Below are positions 52,315 to 61,731 of a stretch of DNA of 64,000 nucleotides, piece by piece. How positions within the stretch are numbered: position 1 is the stretch's first letter; every line of letters begins with the position of its first letter. This DNA is from Paenibacillus monticola (GTDB taxonomy: Bacteria; Bacillota; Bacilli; Paenibacillales; Paenibacillaceae), in the NCBI RefSeq assembly GCF_009664975.1, contig NZ_WJXB01000002.1, positions 186,001 through 250,000 of the forward strand. The letters run 5' to 3'. The translations under genes were made by a program, and so were the position numbers. The notes under the pieces were generated by a model. It was not told the origin of the DNA. It was given only the letters and a program-made list of their open reading frames with translations, and made no database searches.

Positions 52315-54366
52315 TTAATCCATTAAATCTCCCTGAAAAATCTGCTCATTCTGCAAATAATTCCGCAGCGGAGCAAAGTCAGGCGAAGTCCAGAAAGCAA
52401 CGTCCCGAAGCAGTTCGGCCACATCATCACGCGCCTGCTCCAATACTTCAAAGTCAGCGGTCATATCCGCAAGCCGGAATTCCGGCAGACCACTCTGCTT
52501 CGTTCCGAAGAAATCGCCGGGGCCGCGCAGCGCCAAATCCCGCCGCGAAATCTCAAAGCCATCATCCGTTTCTGTCATCGCGGTCATCCGCTCCCGCCCA
52601 ATCTCTGACTTTGGGTCCGCTACCAGCACACAATAAGAGGCATTCTGGCCTCTGCCCACCCGTCCTCGCAACTGATGCAACTGCGATAACCCGAAACGGT
52701 CCGCGTCCATAATGATCATGAGCGTAGCGTTAGGAACATCGACACCTACCTCTACGACAGTAGTTGATATAAGCAACTGTAGCTCATTACTATAGAATGC
52801 ACGCATTACCACATCTTTTTCGCTTGGGGTCATCCGACCGTGCAGCAGCCCTACCTTGTAGTTCGGAAAAGCCTGTCCCATCTGAATATGCAGGTCAATC
52901 GCATTCTGCACATCCAGTTTCTCCGACTCCTCAATGAGCGGGCAGATGAGATAAGCTTGCCGGCCCTGATCGATCTCGCGGCTGATTAGTTTCAATACCC
53001 GTTCCATGAGATCATGTTTGACCCAATAGGTAGTGATCGGAATACGGCCTTTGGGGCGTTCCGATAATGTCGATACATCCATATCTCCAAAGACAGTAAT
53101 CGCCAGGGTACGCGGAATAGGTGTCGCCGTCATCGTCAGCACATCCGGGTTATAACCCTTGCGGCGCAGGACACTGCGCTGGTTAACACCAAATCGATGC
53201 TGCTCATCTGTAACCACAACGCCAAGTCCGCGGAAGAAAACATCCTCCTGAATCAGGGCATGGGTACCAATAACAACATCAATCATCCCCATTTGTAATG
53301 CTGCTAGCAGATCCTTGCGCTTGCGTCCATTCACGCTGCCGGTCAGTAATCCTACAGTGACTCCGAAGGGTTCAAACATTTTCGCGAGTGAACGCAGATG
53401 CTGTTCGGCCAATATCTCGGTGGGCACCATAAATGCTCCCTGATTTCCCGATTTAACTGTAGCAAAGAGAGCGATGGCGGCCAGCACTGTTTTGCCTGAA
53501 CCTACATCTCCTTGCAGCAGACGGTTCATGCAATAAGGAGAACGCATATCATGTAGAATTTCCAGTTCCACATGCTTCTGGGCATCTGTAAGTTCAAACG
53601 GTAAGCTTCGAACGAATTGGCGAACGGTTGTGTTATCTACCGTATGCACCACACCGTCCATTCTACCGCGATTAAGCACCCGGAACGACTGTACCTTAAG
53701 TTGGAACAGGAACAGCTCCTCATAGACCATCCTGCGCCTTCCCTGTTGACCCTCTCGGGTATCCACTGGCTGATGAATGGTGGCAATGGCCCGTTTGCGG
53801 GGCATAAAGTCATATTTACGCATAATCGAATGCGGCAATATCTCTGGAATCATATCTCCGAACTGCTGAAGTCCCTGATTGATGATCTTTCTGATCCACG
53901 ACTGGGTAATCTTCCCCCCAACGGAATAGACGGGCTGCAATGTGCCCGTCTTCCCTTCGCCACGGTCCGGAAACTCATAATCGGTCACTGTGATTTGCGT
54001 GCGCTTCTGATCCCATTTGCCTATGAGCACAATTTCCCGACCTACGGTTAGTTGCTCGCGCACATAATGACGATTAAACCAGGTCGCAGTAAACATCCAG
54101 GGTTCTGCTATCATTTTGCAACTTAGCCGTGACTTGCCACCAAATCGCTGCAGCACGGGAATACCGATAACCTTAGCTTCAAGCGTCACTTTGTCACCAT
54201 GCTTGATCTCACTAAGTGAGCGAGGGCGGTAATCTTCATAACGAAAAGGATAATACTCCAGCAAATCCTTCACGGTAAAGACGCCAAAGGCGTGAAGCTC
54301 GCCTAGCTTTTGAGCACTCACGCCAGTTATTGTCTTAACTTCAATTGTATCTATTGTCGATGTCAT
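52315..54366 (-). CDS. recG: ATP-dependent DNA helicase RecG
   Basis: 683 residues. The OB-fold wedge domain with DLLEYYPFRYEDY at the N-terminus, followed by helicase motifs I (LLQGDVGSGKT), II (DEQH), III (MTATPIPRT) and the C-terminal ones (STTVVEVGVDVPNA, QLHQLRGRVGRG). It reverses stalled replication forks and processes Holliday junctions. The ATG at 54366 is six bases after GAGGG; the in-frame ATG two codons earlier overlaps that site. Followed by spoVIF, preceded 12 bp upstream by degV. Confidence 0.95.
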   Translation of the reverse strand: MTSTIDTIEVKTITGVSAQKLGELHAFGVFTVKDLLEYYPFRYEDYRPRSLSEIKHGDKVTLEAKVIGIPVLQRFGGKSRLSCKMIAEPWMFTATWFNRHYVREQLTVGREIVLIGKWDQKRTQITVTDYEFPDRGEGKTGTLQPVYSVGGKITQSWIRKIINQGLQQFGDMIPEILPHSIMRKYDFMPRKRAIATIHQPVDTREGQQGRRRMVYEELFLFQLKVQSFRVLNRGRMDGVVHTVDNTTVRQFVRSLPFELTDAQKHVELEILHDMRSPYCMNRLLQGDVGSGKTVLAAIALFATVKSGNQGAFMVPTEILAEQHLRSLAKMFEPFGVTVGLLTGSVNGRKRKDLLAALQMGMIDVVIGTHALIQEDVFFRGLGVVVTDEQHRFGVNQRSVLRRKGYNPDVLTMTATPIPRTLAITVFGDMDVSTLSERPKGRIPITTYWVKHDLMERVLKLISREIDQGRQAYLICPLIEESEKLDVQNAIDLHIQMGQAFPNYKVGLLHGRMTPSEKDVVMRAFYSNELQLLISTTVVEVGVDVPNATLMIIMDADRFGLSQLHQLRGRVGRGQNASYCVLVADPKSEIGRERMTAMTETDDGFEISRRDLALRGPGDFFGTKQSGLPEFRLADMTADFEVLEQARDDVAELLRDVAFWTSPDFAPLRNYLQNEQIFQGDLMD

Positions 54367-54378
54367 GTTCATCCCTCA

Positions 54379-55239
54379 TTATGCGGGCCAAATGAATACG
54401 GCTAATGTGCCGTTGCCGACATGGCTACCTACAACAGGGCCAACGTTGGTCAGCACTTTCTCTTCCAATGTGAAGTGTCCGGCAAGCTCATTCAGGAACT
54501 CTTCACCGGAAGCCGGTTCAGCCGTATGACCCACGGCCACGTTGATTTTGTCCACGCCCTGCAATTCGCTCTTGAACAGCTCGATCATGCGAGCGACTGC
54601 CTTCTTACGGCCTCTAACCTTTTCAACGGCATAGATAATGCCTTCTGCATCAATGGAAAGAATCGGCTTAATATTAAGCAAAGTACCCAAGATCGCGGAC
54701 GCTTTGCCAATTCTCCCGCCTTTTTGCAAATATTCAAGTGTATCCACTAGAAAATAAAGCTTGCGTGACTGGCGCAGACGTTCTACAGACTCCAGTATTT
54801 CCTGCGGTTCCTTGCCTTCAGCCGACAATCGGGCGGCGTGCACCACCATGAAGCCAAAGCCATAAGAAGCGGATAAGGAATCAACAACCGTTATTCCTTC
54901 CCCTTGCTCCTCCAGCATTGATTTAGCCAGTACGGCCGATTGATAGGTTCCGCTAAGTCCAGAAGAAATATGAAAGGACAGAATGGAACACTCTGGATTC
55001 TGCTCCAAGATGTTACGGTACACATCCATATATTCAATCGGTGACGGCTGGGATGTGGTTGGCAGCTGCGGTGAGCGGGGAAGACGCTCATAGAATTGCT
55101 CCGGTGTCATATCCAGATTATCCCGGAAAGCCTCTTCGCCGAACATTAATGTCAGCGGTACGACCTTTATTCCGTACGCTTCTACCATGGCCGGCGGGAT
55201 ATCTGAAGTGCTATCGGTGACGATAATGGTACGATTCAT
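54379..55239 (-). CDS. DegV-family fatty-acid-binding protein (FakB-like)
   Basis: 286 residues of the DegV fold. TIIVTDSTSDIP at the start, then PLTLMFGEEAFRDN, SSGLSGTYQSA (fatty-acid carboxyl binding Ser) and KVRGRKKAV define the family. It carries a fatty acid for phosphorylation by the FakA kinase. GGGGAGG precedes the ATG at 55239; the frame is open further upstream to 55254. It is directly downstream of fakA, which supports a FakA-FakB pairing. Confidence 0.9.
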   Translation of the reverse strand: MNRTIIVTDSTSDIPPAMVEAYGIKVVPLTLMFGEEAFRDNLDMTPEQFYERLPRSPQLPTTSQPSPIEYMDVYRNILEQNPECSILSFHISSGLSGTYQSAVLAKSMLEEQGEGITVVDSLSASYGFGFMVVHAARLSAEGKEPQEILESVERLRQSRKLYFLVDTLEYLQKGGRIGKASAILGTLLNIKPILSIDAEGIIYAVEKVRGRKKAVARMIELFKSELQGVDKINVAVGHTAEPASGEEFLNELAGHFTLEEKVLTNVGPVVGSHVGNGTLAVFIWPA

Positions 55240-55319
55240 AGAAATCCTCCCCAAATTAGAATTAAGCCAACCTCATGACGAGAATCATTACATGTTTAAC
55301 CTAATTGTTCGATGCTACA

Positions 55320-57098
55320 CTAAGGCTCCACTGAGAAGAGATAATAATACAGCGGTTGGCCACCTTCATGCACCTCTACCTCGACCTCAGGATAAGTCTC
55401 CTGAAGCCACTCGCTCAAGGCATCAGTGATCTTTGCTTCTGCTTCAGCGCCCAGTAGAATTGTGACAATCTCATCACCATTCTCCAGCATGTTAGACAGC
55501 AACGCTTGACTGGCTGCCAGCAGATCATCAGCAGCAGCAACAATCTTGGAATTGGAAATCCCGATAAACTGTCCAGCTTTGATCTTCAGTTCATCAATGC
55601 TTGTGTCGCGAACGGCATGGGTCACCTGACCAGACTTCACTTGTGCGATGGCCTCCAGCATATTACCTGAATTAGTCTCTACAGAATCATCTTCCTGAAA
55701 GGCAAAAGCAGCAGCAATTCCTTGTGGAATGCTCTTACTTGGGATTACTGTGACATCCCGTTCGCCTTCCAGCAGTTCTTTAGCTTGCTGTGCTGCCAGT
55801 ACAATATTAGAGTTATTGGGCAGAATGTAAACATGCGTAGCAGAAATCGAAGAGATCGCATTCACAAAATCCTCAGTGCTAGGATTCATGGTCTGACCCC
55901 CTGCAAGGACTACATCTACACCCAAGCTTTTGAAAATATCAGCAATCCCTGACCCCGAAGACACCGCGATGAAGCCATATGGTGCCAAATCATCTGCAGG
56001 AAGCTCTGCCGGAGACTGAATACTGCTAATCTCCTTAGGAATATCTGCAAATACATCCGGCATTGGGGCAATATCCATCCCTGCTGATAGTAAGTCCCGA
56101 TGCTGCTCACGCATATTAAGAATGTGAATCTGAGTAATCTCCCCATATTGCAAGGCCAAATTTAGCACCTCACCTGGAGCCGTGGAATGCACATGTACTT
56201 TAATCGTATCATCATCCGAAATAACAATAATTGAATCACCATTTACTGATAACGCTTTCCTAAAAAGCTCATCATTAAAATTGGCTTTAGCGTTTCCACC
56301 AAGCTGACGGTTAATAAAAAATTCCATATCATATAAAAATTCGATGTCTTCCGTAGACAGCTGTGATTGGGCGGAAGACTGGACGGAGGATAATACGTGA
56401 TCAGGTTTAGGTAACACAGTTGTTGGGGCAATAACAGGTACCGGAGCTTGTCCGGGCACCGATGCAGACGCGCCGAAACTTCCGCTCATCAAATGCTGGT
56501 GAAACCCTTCATAGATATAGACCAAGCCTTGACCGCCGGAGTCCACAACGCCGACCTGTTTCAATATAGGCAAAAGCTCTGGTGTATTGGCTAATGCTTC
56601 CTTGGCTTTGGCTAATACCTCTGTCATCAGCTCCGTCACATCAGTTGTACGCCGTGCGTAATATACAGCGTGTCTTGCAGCTTCCTTAGCCACTGTAAGA
56701 ATAGTACCTTCCACCGGTTTAACAACTGCCTTATAAGCAGTCTCTACTCCGGTTTGCAGGGCTGCAGCAAACTGTTGCGTGCTTAGTTCATCATATTGCG
56801 CAGAATAGCGACTGAGGCCTCTGAACAGCTGTGACAAAATAACGCCAGAGTTCCCCCTCGCACCCATTAACAAGCCTTTTGAAAGCACGCCTGCACATTG
56901 GCCAATAGAGGCAGTATTATTCTTCTTCAATTCGTTCGCGCCTGCAGTCATCGTCAAATTCATGTTTGTTCCCGTATCTCCATCTGGAACCGGAAAAACA
57001 TTCAGGGAATTGACGTGCTCTGCATGCTGCTGCAGGATCTCCGCTCCAGCCAAAACCATTGCGGTGAAATCTGCTCCGTTTATTGAACGCTTACTCAA
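55320..57098 (-). CDS. fakA: Fatty acid kinase subunit FakA (DAK2 domain)
   Basis: A 592-residue kinase. The DhaL/DAK2 domain at 1-200 has FPVPDGDTGTNMNLTM (Mg-ATP coordinating Asp), GARGNSGVILSQ and VVDSGGQGL; then a middle domain and a DegV-like C-terminal domain (SGSGIADIF, LPNNSNIVLAA). With a FakB protein it phosphorylates fatty acids for phospholipid synthesis. YloV is the B. subtilis homologue. Here the partner YloU (Asp23-like) is not found next to it. The start ATG at 57098 follows AGGAAGG. Confidence 0.93.
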   Translation of the reverse strand: MSKRSINGADFTAMVLAGAEILQQHAEHVNSLNVFPVPDGDTGTNMNLTMTAGANELKKNNTASIGQCAGVLSKGLLMGARGNSGVILSQLFRGLSRYSAQYDELSTQQFAAALQTGVETAYKAVVKPVEGTILTVAKEAARHAVYYARRTTDVTELMTEVLAKAKEALANTPELLPILKQVGVVDSGGQGLVYIYEGFHQHLMSGSFGASASVPGQAPVPVIAPTTVLPKPDHVLSSVQSSAQSQLSTEDIEFLYDMEFFINRQLGGNAKANFNDELFRKALSVNGDSIIVISDDDTIKVHVHSTAPGEVLNLALQYGEITQIHILNMREQHRDLLSAGMDIAPMPDVFADIPKEISSIQSPAELPADDLAPYGFIAVSSGSGIADIFKSLGVDVVLAGGQTMNPSTEDFVNAISSISATHVYILPNNSNIVLAAQQAKELLEGERDVTVIPSKSIPQGIAAAFAFQEDDSVETNSGNMLEAIAQVKSGQVTHAVRDTSIDELKIKAGQFIGISNSKIVAAADDLLAASQALLSNMLENGDEIVTILLGAEAEAKITDALSEWLQETYPEVEVEVHEGGQPLYYYLFSVEP

Positions 57099-57211
57099 TG
57101 AGAATTCCCCTTCCTAACTTCATGCCTAATCAATTCTATGATTAACTGGACATAATACACTAATTTATATTGTACTATAAGACTCTAAAGAAATAAATGT
57201 TTTTGAAGGAG

Positions 57212-57241
57212 TTGACTTAGCAATTTTTGCTGTGATATTAT
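57212..57241 (+). promoter_or_regulatory. Promoter of rpmB
   Basis: TTGACT (57212-57217) and TATTAT (57236-57241) with an 18-bp spacer; the spacer holds the small palindrome AGCAATTTTTGCT. Confidence 0.6.
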
Positions 57242-57289
57242 ATTAAAGTATTGTTTTATGCGAGTGTAAGTAACAAGGAGGTGTAATCT

Positions 57290-57478
57290 ATGTCCCGCAC
57301 ATGTACTATTACTGGCAAGAAACCGGGTAGCGGCAACAACGTGTCACACGCAAACAACCGTAACCGTCGCACTTGGGGAGTTAACGTTCAAAAAGTCCGT
57401 ATCCTCGTGAACGGTAAACCGAAACGCGTATACGTCAGCACCCGTGCTTTGAAATCCGGTAAAGTTGAACGCGTTTAG
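57290..57478 (+). CDS. rpmB: 50S ribosomal protein L28
   Basis: 62 residues, the usual size. [20 protein letters not shown] is the L28 hallmark; only one Cys is left, so it is the zinc-free form. AAGGAGG lies nine bases before the ATG. Monocistronic with its own promoter and terminator, divergent from fakA and convergent with spoVM, as at the B. subtilis rpmB-spoVM junction. Confidence 0.97.
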   Translation: MSRTCTITGKKPGSGNNVSHANNRNRRTWGVNVQKVRILVNGKPKRVYVSTRALKSGKVERV

Positions 57479-57502
57479 ACCGAGCGATATCTCATATTAA
57501 GC

Positions 57503-57538
57503 AAAAAGCACCCTTTACATTTGTAAGGTGCTTTTTTT
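57503..57538 (+). terminator. rpmB terminator
   Basis: AAAAAGCACC with TTTAC pairs with GTAA and GGTGCTTTTT, followed by a T-run. Confidence 0.9.
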
Positions 57539-57562
57539 CATGTTTTCTTCTCTTTTAAAAGC

Positions 57563-57643
57563 TCAGCTTTTCTGAAATGTGTTCAAAATCGCCTTAACAA
57601 AACCTCCCAAAAATCTTGGCAGCTTAAACGTGTAAAATTTCAT
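57563..57643 (-). CDS. spoVM: Stage V sporulation protein M (26 residues)
   Basis: A 26-codon gene: residues 1-15 read MKFYTFKLPRFLGGF and the rest VKAILNTFQKS. It matches B. subtilis SpoVM (also 26 residues) in length and in the amphipathic helix with Pro9 and Gly13-Gly14. SpoVM senses convex curvature of the forespore outer membrane, recruits SpoIVA and inhibits FtsH, and is needed for coat and cortex. GGGAGGG lies six bases before the ATG at 57643. It has the expected neighbours rpmB and rpe, separated from rpe by a terminator, so it should be transcribed from its own sigma-E promoter. Confidence 0.93.
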   Translation of the reverse strand: MKFYTFKLPRFLGGFVKAILNTFQKS

Positions 57644-57745
57644 GTTTTACCCTCCCATCAATTCATGCCGTACGGTAGGAGACTTCCTTCTATTTCACTG
57701 TCCAAACGTACCGCAGACCTCTCTTATTATACTTTCTTATATTTC

Positions 57746-57782
57746 AAAAAAAGGCTACATGAGATTTCTGCTCATGTAACCA
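57746..57782 (-). terminator. Terminator after rpe
   Basis: On the minus strand GGTTACATGAG pairs with CTCATGTAGCC (one mismatch), followed by TTTTTTT. Confidence 0.85.
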
Positions 57783-57833
57783 TGTTTATGCGTTAAGGAC
57801 TTGGCCTATACCTTTAGTCTGCGAAGCAGCTTA

Positions 57834-58499
57834 TTAATGGGCCGCTGGAGCCGCTGCTGCTCGTATAGCTGAAATAGCCGCTGCACGATCGCTTCGGCCA
57901 AAAACAGCATTCCCGGCTACAAGCACATCTGCTCCGGCCTCGGCAACTAACGGTGCGGTTGCTTCAGTCACTCCACCATCCACTTCAATATGCAATCCAG
58001 GATTCACTTCGTTCGCCCACTGGCGGATTTGACGGATTTTGCGCAGCATGCTCGGAATAAACGCCTGTCCGCCGAATCCGGGATTCACAGTCATTACTAG
58101 CACCATATCCACATCCTCCAGCACCTCACGAATAGCAGACGCCGGAGTTCCGGGATTAATGGCCACACCGGCCAGAATTCCAAGTTCCTTGATCTGATGG
58201 ACTACACGGTGCAAATGTACACAAGCCTCGGCATGTACTGTTATTACTCCTGCTCCAGCCGCTGCAAAATCGGCAATATAACGCTCCGGTGCTTCAATCA
58301 TCAGATGAACGTCCAGCGGTAAAGAAGTATGAGCCGATACTGCTTTGACAATAACTGGGCCAAGTGTGATATTCGGAACAAACTGTCCGTCCATAACATC
58401 AACATGTATCCAGTCTGCGCCACTGCTTTCCGCTTCTGCCACCTCTGCGCCCAAAGCTGCAAAATCCGCCGACAATATGGATGGAGCAATTAAAATCAT
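57834..58499 (-). CDS. rpe: Ribulose-phosphate 3-epimerase
   Basis: A 221-residue TIM-barrel epimerase linking ribulose 5-phosphate and xylulose 5-phosphate. SILSADFAALGAEV at the start, WIHVDVMDGQFVPNITLGP with catalytic Asp35-type residue, HLMIEAPE, VLVMTVNPGFGGQAF and EVDGGV (second catalytic Asp) are all present. ATG at 58499, four bases after the rsgA stop. Member of the prpC-prkC-rsgA-rpe gene order known from Bacillus. Confidence 0.95.
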   Translation of the reverse strand: MILIAPSILSADFAALGAEVAEAESSGADWIHVDVMDGQFVPNITLGPVIVKAVSAHTSLPLDVHLMIEAPERYIADFAAAGAGVITVHAEACVHLHRVVHQIKELGILAGVAINPGTPASAIREVLEDVDMVLVMTVNPGFGGQAFIPSMLRKIRQIRQWANEVNPGLHIEVDGGVTEATAPLVAEAGADVLVAGNAVFGRSDRAAAISAIRAAAAPAAH

Positions 58500-58503
58500 G
58501 GAT

Positions 58504-59409
58504 TTAGTACCTCCGCTTCTTATCTTTCATTTCAGTATAGAAAAGCTTGTAATGATCATAACGGCTTTGGGCGATCTTACCCTGTTCCAAAGCTTCAATG
58601 ACACGGCAATCCGGTTCATGTAAATGGCTGCAGCCACGGAATTTACAATTCTCTGCAAGGGGGACAAACTCACGGAAACAAGTGGAAAGTTCCTCTACTC
58701 CAAGCTCCAGAAAATCAAGCTGGCTAAAACCGGGGGTATCAGCTACAAATCCACCCTCTCCAATATCCATCAGCTCGACATGGCGGGTAGTATGACGGCC
58801 GCGTCCCAGACGCAAACTTATCTCACCAGTCTCCAGCTTTAGTCCCGGAACAATCCGGTTCAGCAAGGTTGACTTGCCCACACCGGATTGTCCGGCAAAA
58901 ACACTGATACCACGGGTAAGACGCTTGCGCAGCTCTTCGCTGCCCGCACCCGTTAGTGAGCTTGTAACCATTACCTCATAGCCAATACGTTCGTACAGTT
59001 CTTTGACATACAAGGTTGCTTCCCCATTGTCTTGAGCCAAATCCTGTTTCGTTAGAACTATCAGCGTATTTAATCCTGAGTGCTCAATATGAACAAGGAA
59101 CTTATCCAGCAAATTCAGGTTCATATCGGGTTCACGAACAGAGAACAACAGTACGGCCAGCTTCACATTAGCTACAGGTGGCCGTACCAGTTCGGATTCT
59201 CTGGGGTGAAGCTCATCAACCATGCCTTCTCCATTCTCAGTCAGACAATAGACAACATGATCGCCAACAAGTGGGGTTGAACCATTTTTCCTGAATATTC
59301 CTCTTGCCCTGCAAGTGATGGTCTCTTCCTGTGTCGCTATCAATCCCTCACGGAGCGGTTTAACATAATAATATCCGCTTAGAGCCTTAACTATTATTCC
59401 TTCAGGCAT
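58504..59409 (-). CDS. rsgA: Ribosome small subunit-dependent GTPase A
   Basis: 301 residues: OB-fold N-terminal domain, circularly permuted GTPase with G4 TKQD (120-123), G1 GQSGVGKST (173-181), G3 DTPG, and a zinc finger CKFRGCSHLHEPDC. It checks late 30S assembly and is inhibited by ppGpp. Ends four bases before rpe. The ATG at 59409 follows a GGAAAGGA site at a larger-than-normal distance (about 13 bases). Called YloQ/CpgA in B. subtilis, where PrkC phosphorylates it. Confidence 0.95.
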   Translation of the reverse strand: MPEGIIVKALSGYYYVKPLREGLIATQEETITCRARGIFRKNGSTPLVGDHVVYCLTENGEGMVDELHPRESELVRPPVANVKLAVLLFSVREPDMNLNLLDKFLVHIEHSGLNTLIVLTKQDLAQDNGEATLYVKELYERIGYEVMVTSSLTGAGSEELRKRLTRGISVFAGQSGVGKSTLLNRIVPGLKLETGEISLRLGRGRHTTRHVELMDIGEGGFVADTPGFSQLDFLELGVEELSTCFREFVPLAENCKFRGCSHLHEPDCRVIEALEQGKIAQSRYDHYKLFYTEMKDKKRRY

Positions 59410-59440
59410 ACATAATGAGCCGTCCTTTCCTGATTTTACG

Positions 59441-59470
59441 AAAATAACCCAAGTTAAATCACTCGGGTCA
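59441..59470 (-). terminator. Weak hairpin terminator between prkC and rsgA
   Basis: On the minus strand ACCCGAGT pairs with ACTTGGGT, followed by TATTTTC. It may allow partial read-through. Confidence 0.45.
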
Positions 59471-59556
59471 TTTCGCTGTGACAGTAACTACTGTTACTTC
59501 TGGTCATTCTATCTCCAGATGTGCTGCCACTTTGCTCTTTAGCTTTATCCTTAATC

Positions 59557-61731
59557 TTACTTACCTTTTTTATGCTTTGGAGTTCCTGTTAAAAATCCAG
59601 TCTGATCCACAGCTCCGTTAACGGGAACATCTCCATTGCCGGCACCCGGATCAGGCAATATTTCCGGTTCAATGGTTGGATCTACAGAAGCAGCCGGTGC
59701 TTCTGTAGGTGTCACCGTTGGTTCGGGAGTCGCTACCACAGGAGGCTCAGGTAGTTGCACAGTGCCATTCTTGGCATCCACATAAGAAACAGGATAAGTC
59801 TCAAAGAACACACCATCACGATAGATTGATACTACTCCATCTTTATTAGGTGCCAGAACTAGATCAACAGACAATACTTGGCTCTTCCCAATCGTACGTG
59901 TTCCCCACTCCTGATTCTCGCCATCATTGCGTGCATCGGCGAATACGATCCTGATTTTGGTCTTCTTCCCATTCGCAGAAGGTGCTACAGGCACACTGAA
60001 AGTATAATTTAAAGCTTCTGGAGGGTATCCTGTACTTAAATAAATGGTGATCGCCGTTCCCGGAGGAACCGCCGCACCCTTCTCATAAGCCCATTGTTTC
60101 GTTACCTTGCCTTTTTCAATCGAGAAACTCGGTTCTTCCTTAACATCTCCAAGTACAAGATTGTTGTCTTCCAGCTTCGCCTTGGCCTCTGCTTCAGTCA
60201 GACTGGTGAGATCCGGCATAGTAATGCTTTCTTCGCCTTTGCTGATATACAGCACGATGGATGCCGTGTCAGGGTCGAATTCATTGGTTGCCATAGGATC
60301 TGAGCTAATAACCTTTCCTTCCTCTGTATCCTTGTCAAAGCGTTCGTCTGATGTAATTCGGCTCTGAGCTACGCCTTGTTCCATCAGTACTTTAACCGCA
60401 TCATCAAAGGTTTTTCCGGATAAATCCTGCATTTTCAACAAAGGTTTCGCCGTACTTACAGTGAGCACAAGATCGGTTCCCTCTTTGACCATAGTATCCT
60501 TACTTTTACTTTGTTTTGAGACCATATTCTCAGCAAAATTTGGGTTATACTCATAGATTATCGGATCGGCCACACTCAAACCTACTTCAGCAAGCTTAGC
60601 TGTCGCGTCCTCTAATGACAAGCTAACCACATATGGCACAGCCACTTCTTTTACTACAATCTTGGAATTAACGTACCAAACGACACTAGCCATGGCCAGC
60701 AGAAGCAACAGGGTAAGGCCAATCCACAACGCTGGGCGTCCCCATTTTTTCTTGCCTGTCGGTGTCAGACTCCGCTCTTCCTCATGCCTCATCCGATCCT
60801 CTCCCCCATTGCGGTTACCATTGCTTTTTCTAATGGGTTTGATGGCCGGAATGGCCCGAGTCCGATCCTCGTCATCTTCATCGTGGAAAATCAGCTTAGC
60901 TTCACTTCTCCGCTCAGGGAGCAGACAAGTTTCCAGATCCTGCAACATCGCTTTAGCAGAGGAGTAACGTTCCTCCGGATTCTTGCGCATCGATCTCATA
61001 ATAATATTCTCGACACTTTGTGGGATCAGCGGATTAAGCAGTCTCGGCTCCTCAAAATCCTCTTGAAGATGCTTTAAAGCCACACTGATCGGACTTTCGC
61101 CTATAAAAGGCAGGCTTGCGGTAAGCATCTGATAGAGCACAATACCTAATGAATACAGGTCGGACTTTTCTCCTGTCGTGACTCCCTTGGCATGCTCCGG
61201 TGAGAAATAATGTACAGAGCCGATAACAGATCCTGTCTGTGTTATTGTAGTTGAGGTGACTGCCCGGGCAATCCCGAAATCAGTAACCTTAACCCGGCCA
61301 TTTCGTCCAATCATTATGTTATGAGGTTTAATATCACGGTGAATAATCTGATTCTGATGGGCATGATCAAGTGCATCGCAGATTTGCGAAGCAATACGCA
61401 CAGACTCGTCTACTTGCAGAGGAGCACGTTCTTTAATTATTTCGTTCAGGTTCTTGCCTTCTACATACTCCATAACAATATAATGGATTTCATCTTCCTG
61501 CCCTACATCATAAATGCTAACCACATTCGGATGGGACAAAGATGCGGCAGATTGCGCCTCCCGCCGAAATCGACGGATAAATTCCTCATCATGCACAAAC
61601 TGGCTGCGCAATACTTTTATGGCGACGTTTCGGTTTAACAGGATGTCATGGGCTCTATAAACTAGTGCCATTCCACCTCCGCCGATTCGTTCGATGACTT
61701 GGTAACGGCCTCCCAACTCGTGACCGATCAT
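59557..61731 (-). CDS. prkC: Serine/threonine kinase PrkC with PASTA repeats
   Basis: 724 residues. Kinase domain 10-270 with Lys39 in VAIKVL, HRDIKPHN (Asp133) and DFG (151-153); an activation loop with several Thr (TSTTITQTGSVIGS). A membrane helix at about 335-353, then three PASTA repeats (about 360-575) that bind muropeptides, and a Pro/Ala/Glu-rich tail. PrkC signals spore germination and wall state. Its start overlaps the stop of prpC (ATGA). Opposing phosphatase is encoded just upstream. The three-PASTA architecture is that of B. subtilis PrkC. Confidence 0.96.
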   Translation of the reverse strand: MIGHELGGRYQVIERIGGGGMALVYRAHDILLNRNVAIKVLRSQFVHDEEFIRRFRREAQSAASLSHPNVVSIYDVGQEDEIHYIVMEYVEGKNLNEIIKERAPLQVDESVRIASQICDALDHAHQNQIIHRDIKPHNIMIGRNGRVKVTDFGIARAVTSTTITQTGSVIGSVHYFSPEHAKGVTTGEKSDLYSLGIVLYQMLTASLPFIGESPISVALKHLQEDFEEPRLLNPLIPQSVENIIMRSMRKNPEERYSSAKAMLQDLETCLLPERRSEAKLIFHDEDDEDRTRAIPAIKPIRKSNGNRNGGEDRMRHEEERSLTPTGKKKWGRPALWIGLTLLLLLAMASVVWYVNSKIVVKEVAVPYVVSLSLEDATAKLAEVGLSVADPIIYEYNPNFAENMVSKQSKSKDTMVKEGTDLVLTVSTAKPLLKMQDLSGKTFDDAVKVLMEQGVAQSRITSDERFDKDTEEGKVISSDPMATNEFDPDTASIVLYISKGEESITMPDLTSLTEAEAKAKLEDNNLVLGDVKEEPSFSIEKGKVTKQWAYEKGAAVPPGTAITIYLSTGYPPEALNYTFSVPVAPSANGKKTKIRIVFADARNDGENQEWGTRTIGKSQVLSVDLVLAPNKDGVVSIYRDGVFFETYPVSYVDAKNGTVQLPEPPVVATPEPTVTPTEAPAASVDPTIEPEILPDPGAGNGDVPVNGAVDQTGFLTGTPKHKKGK

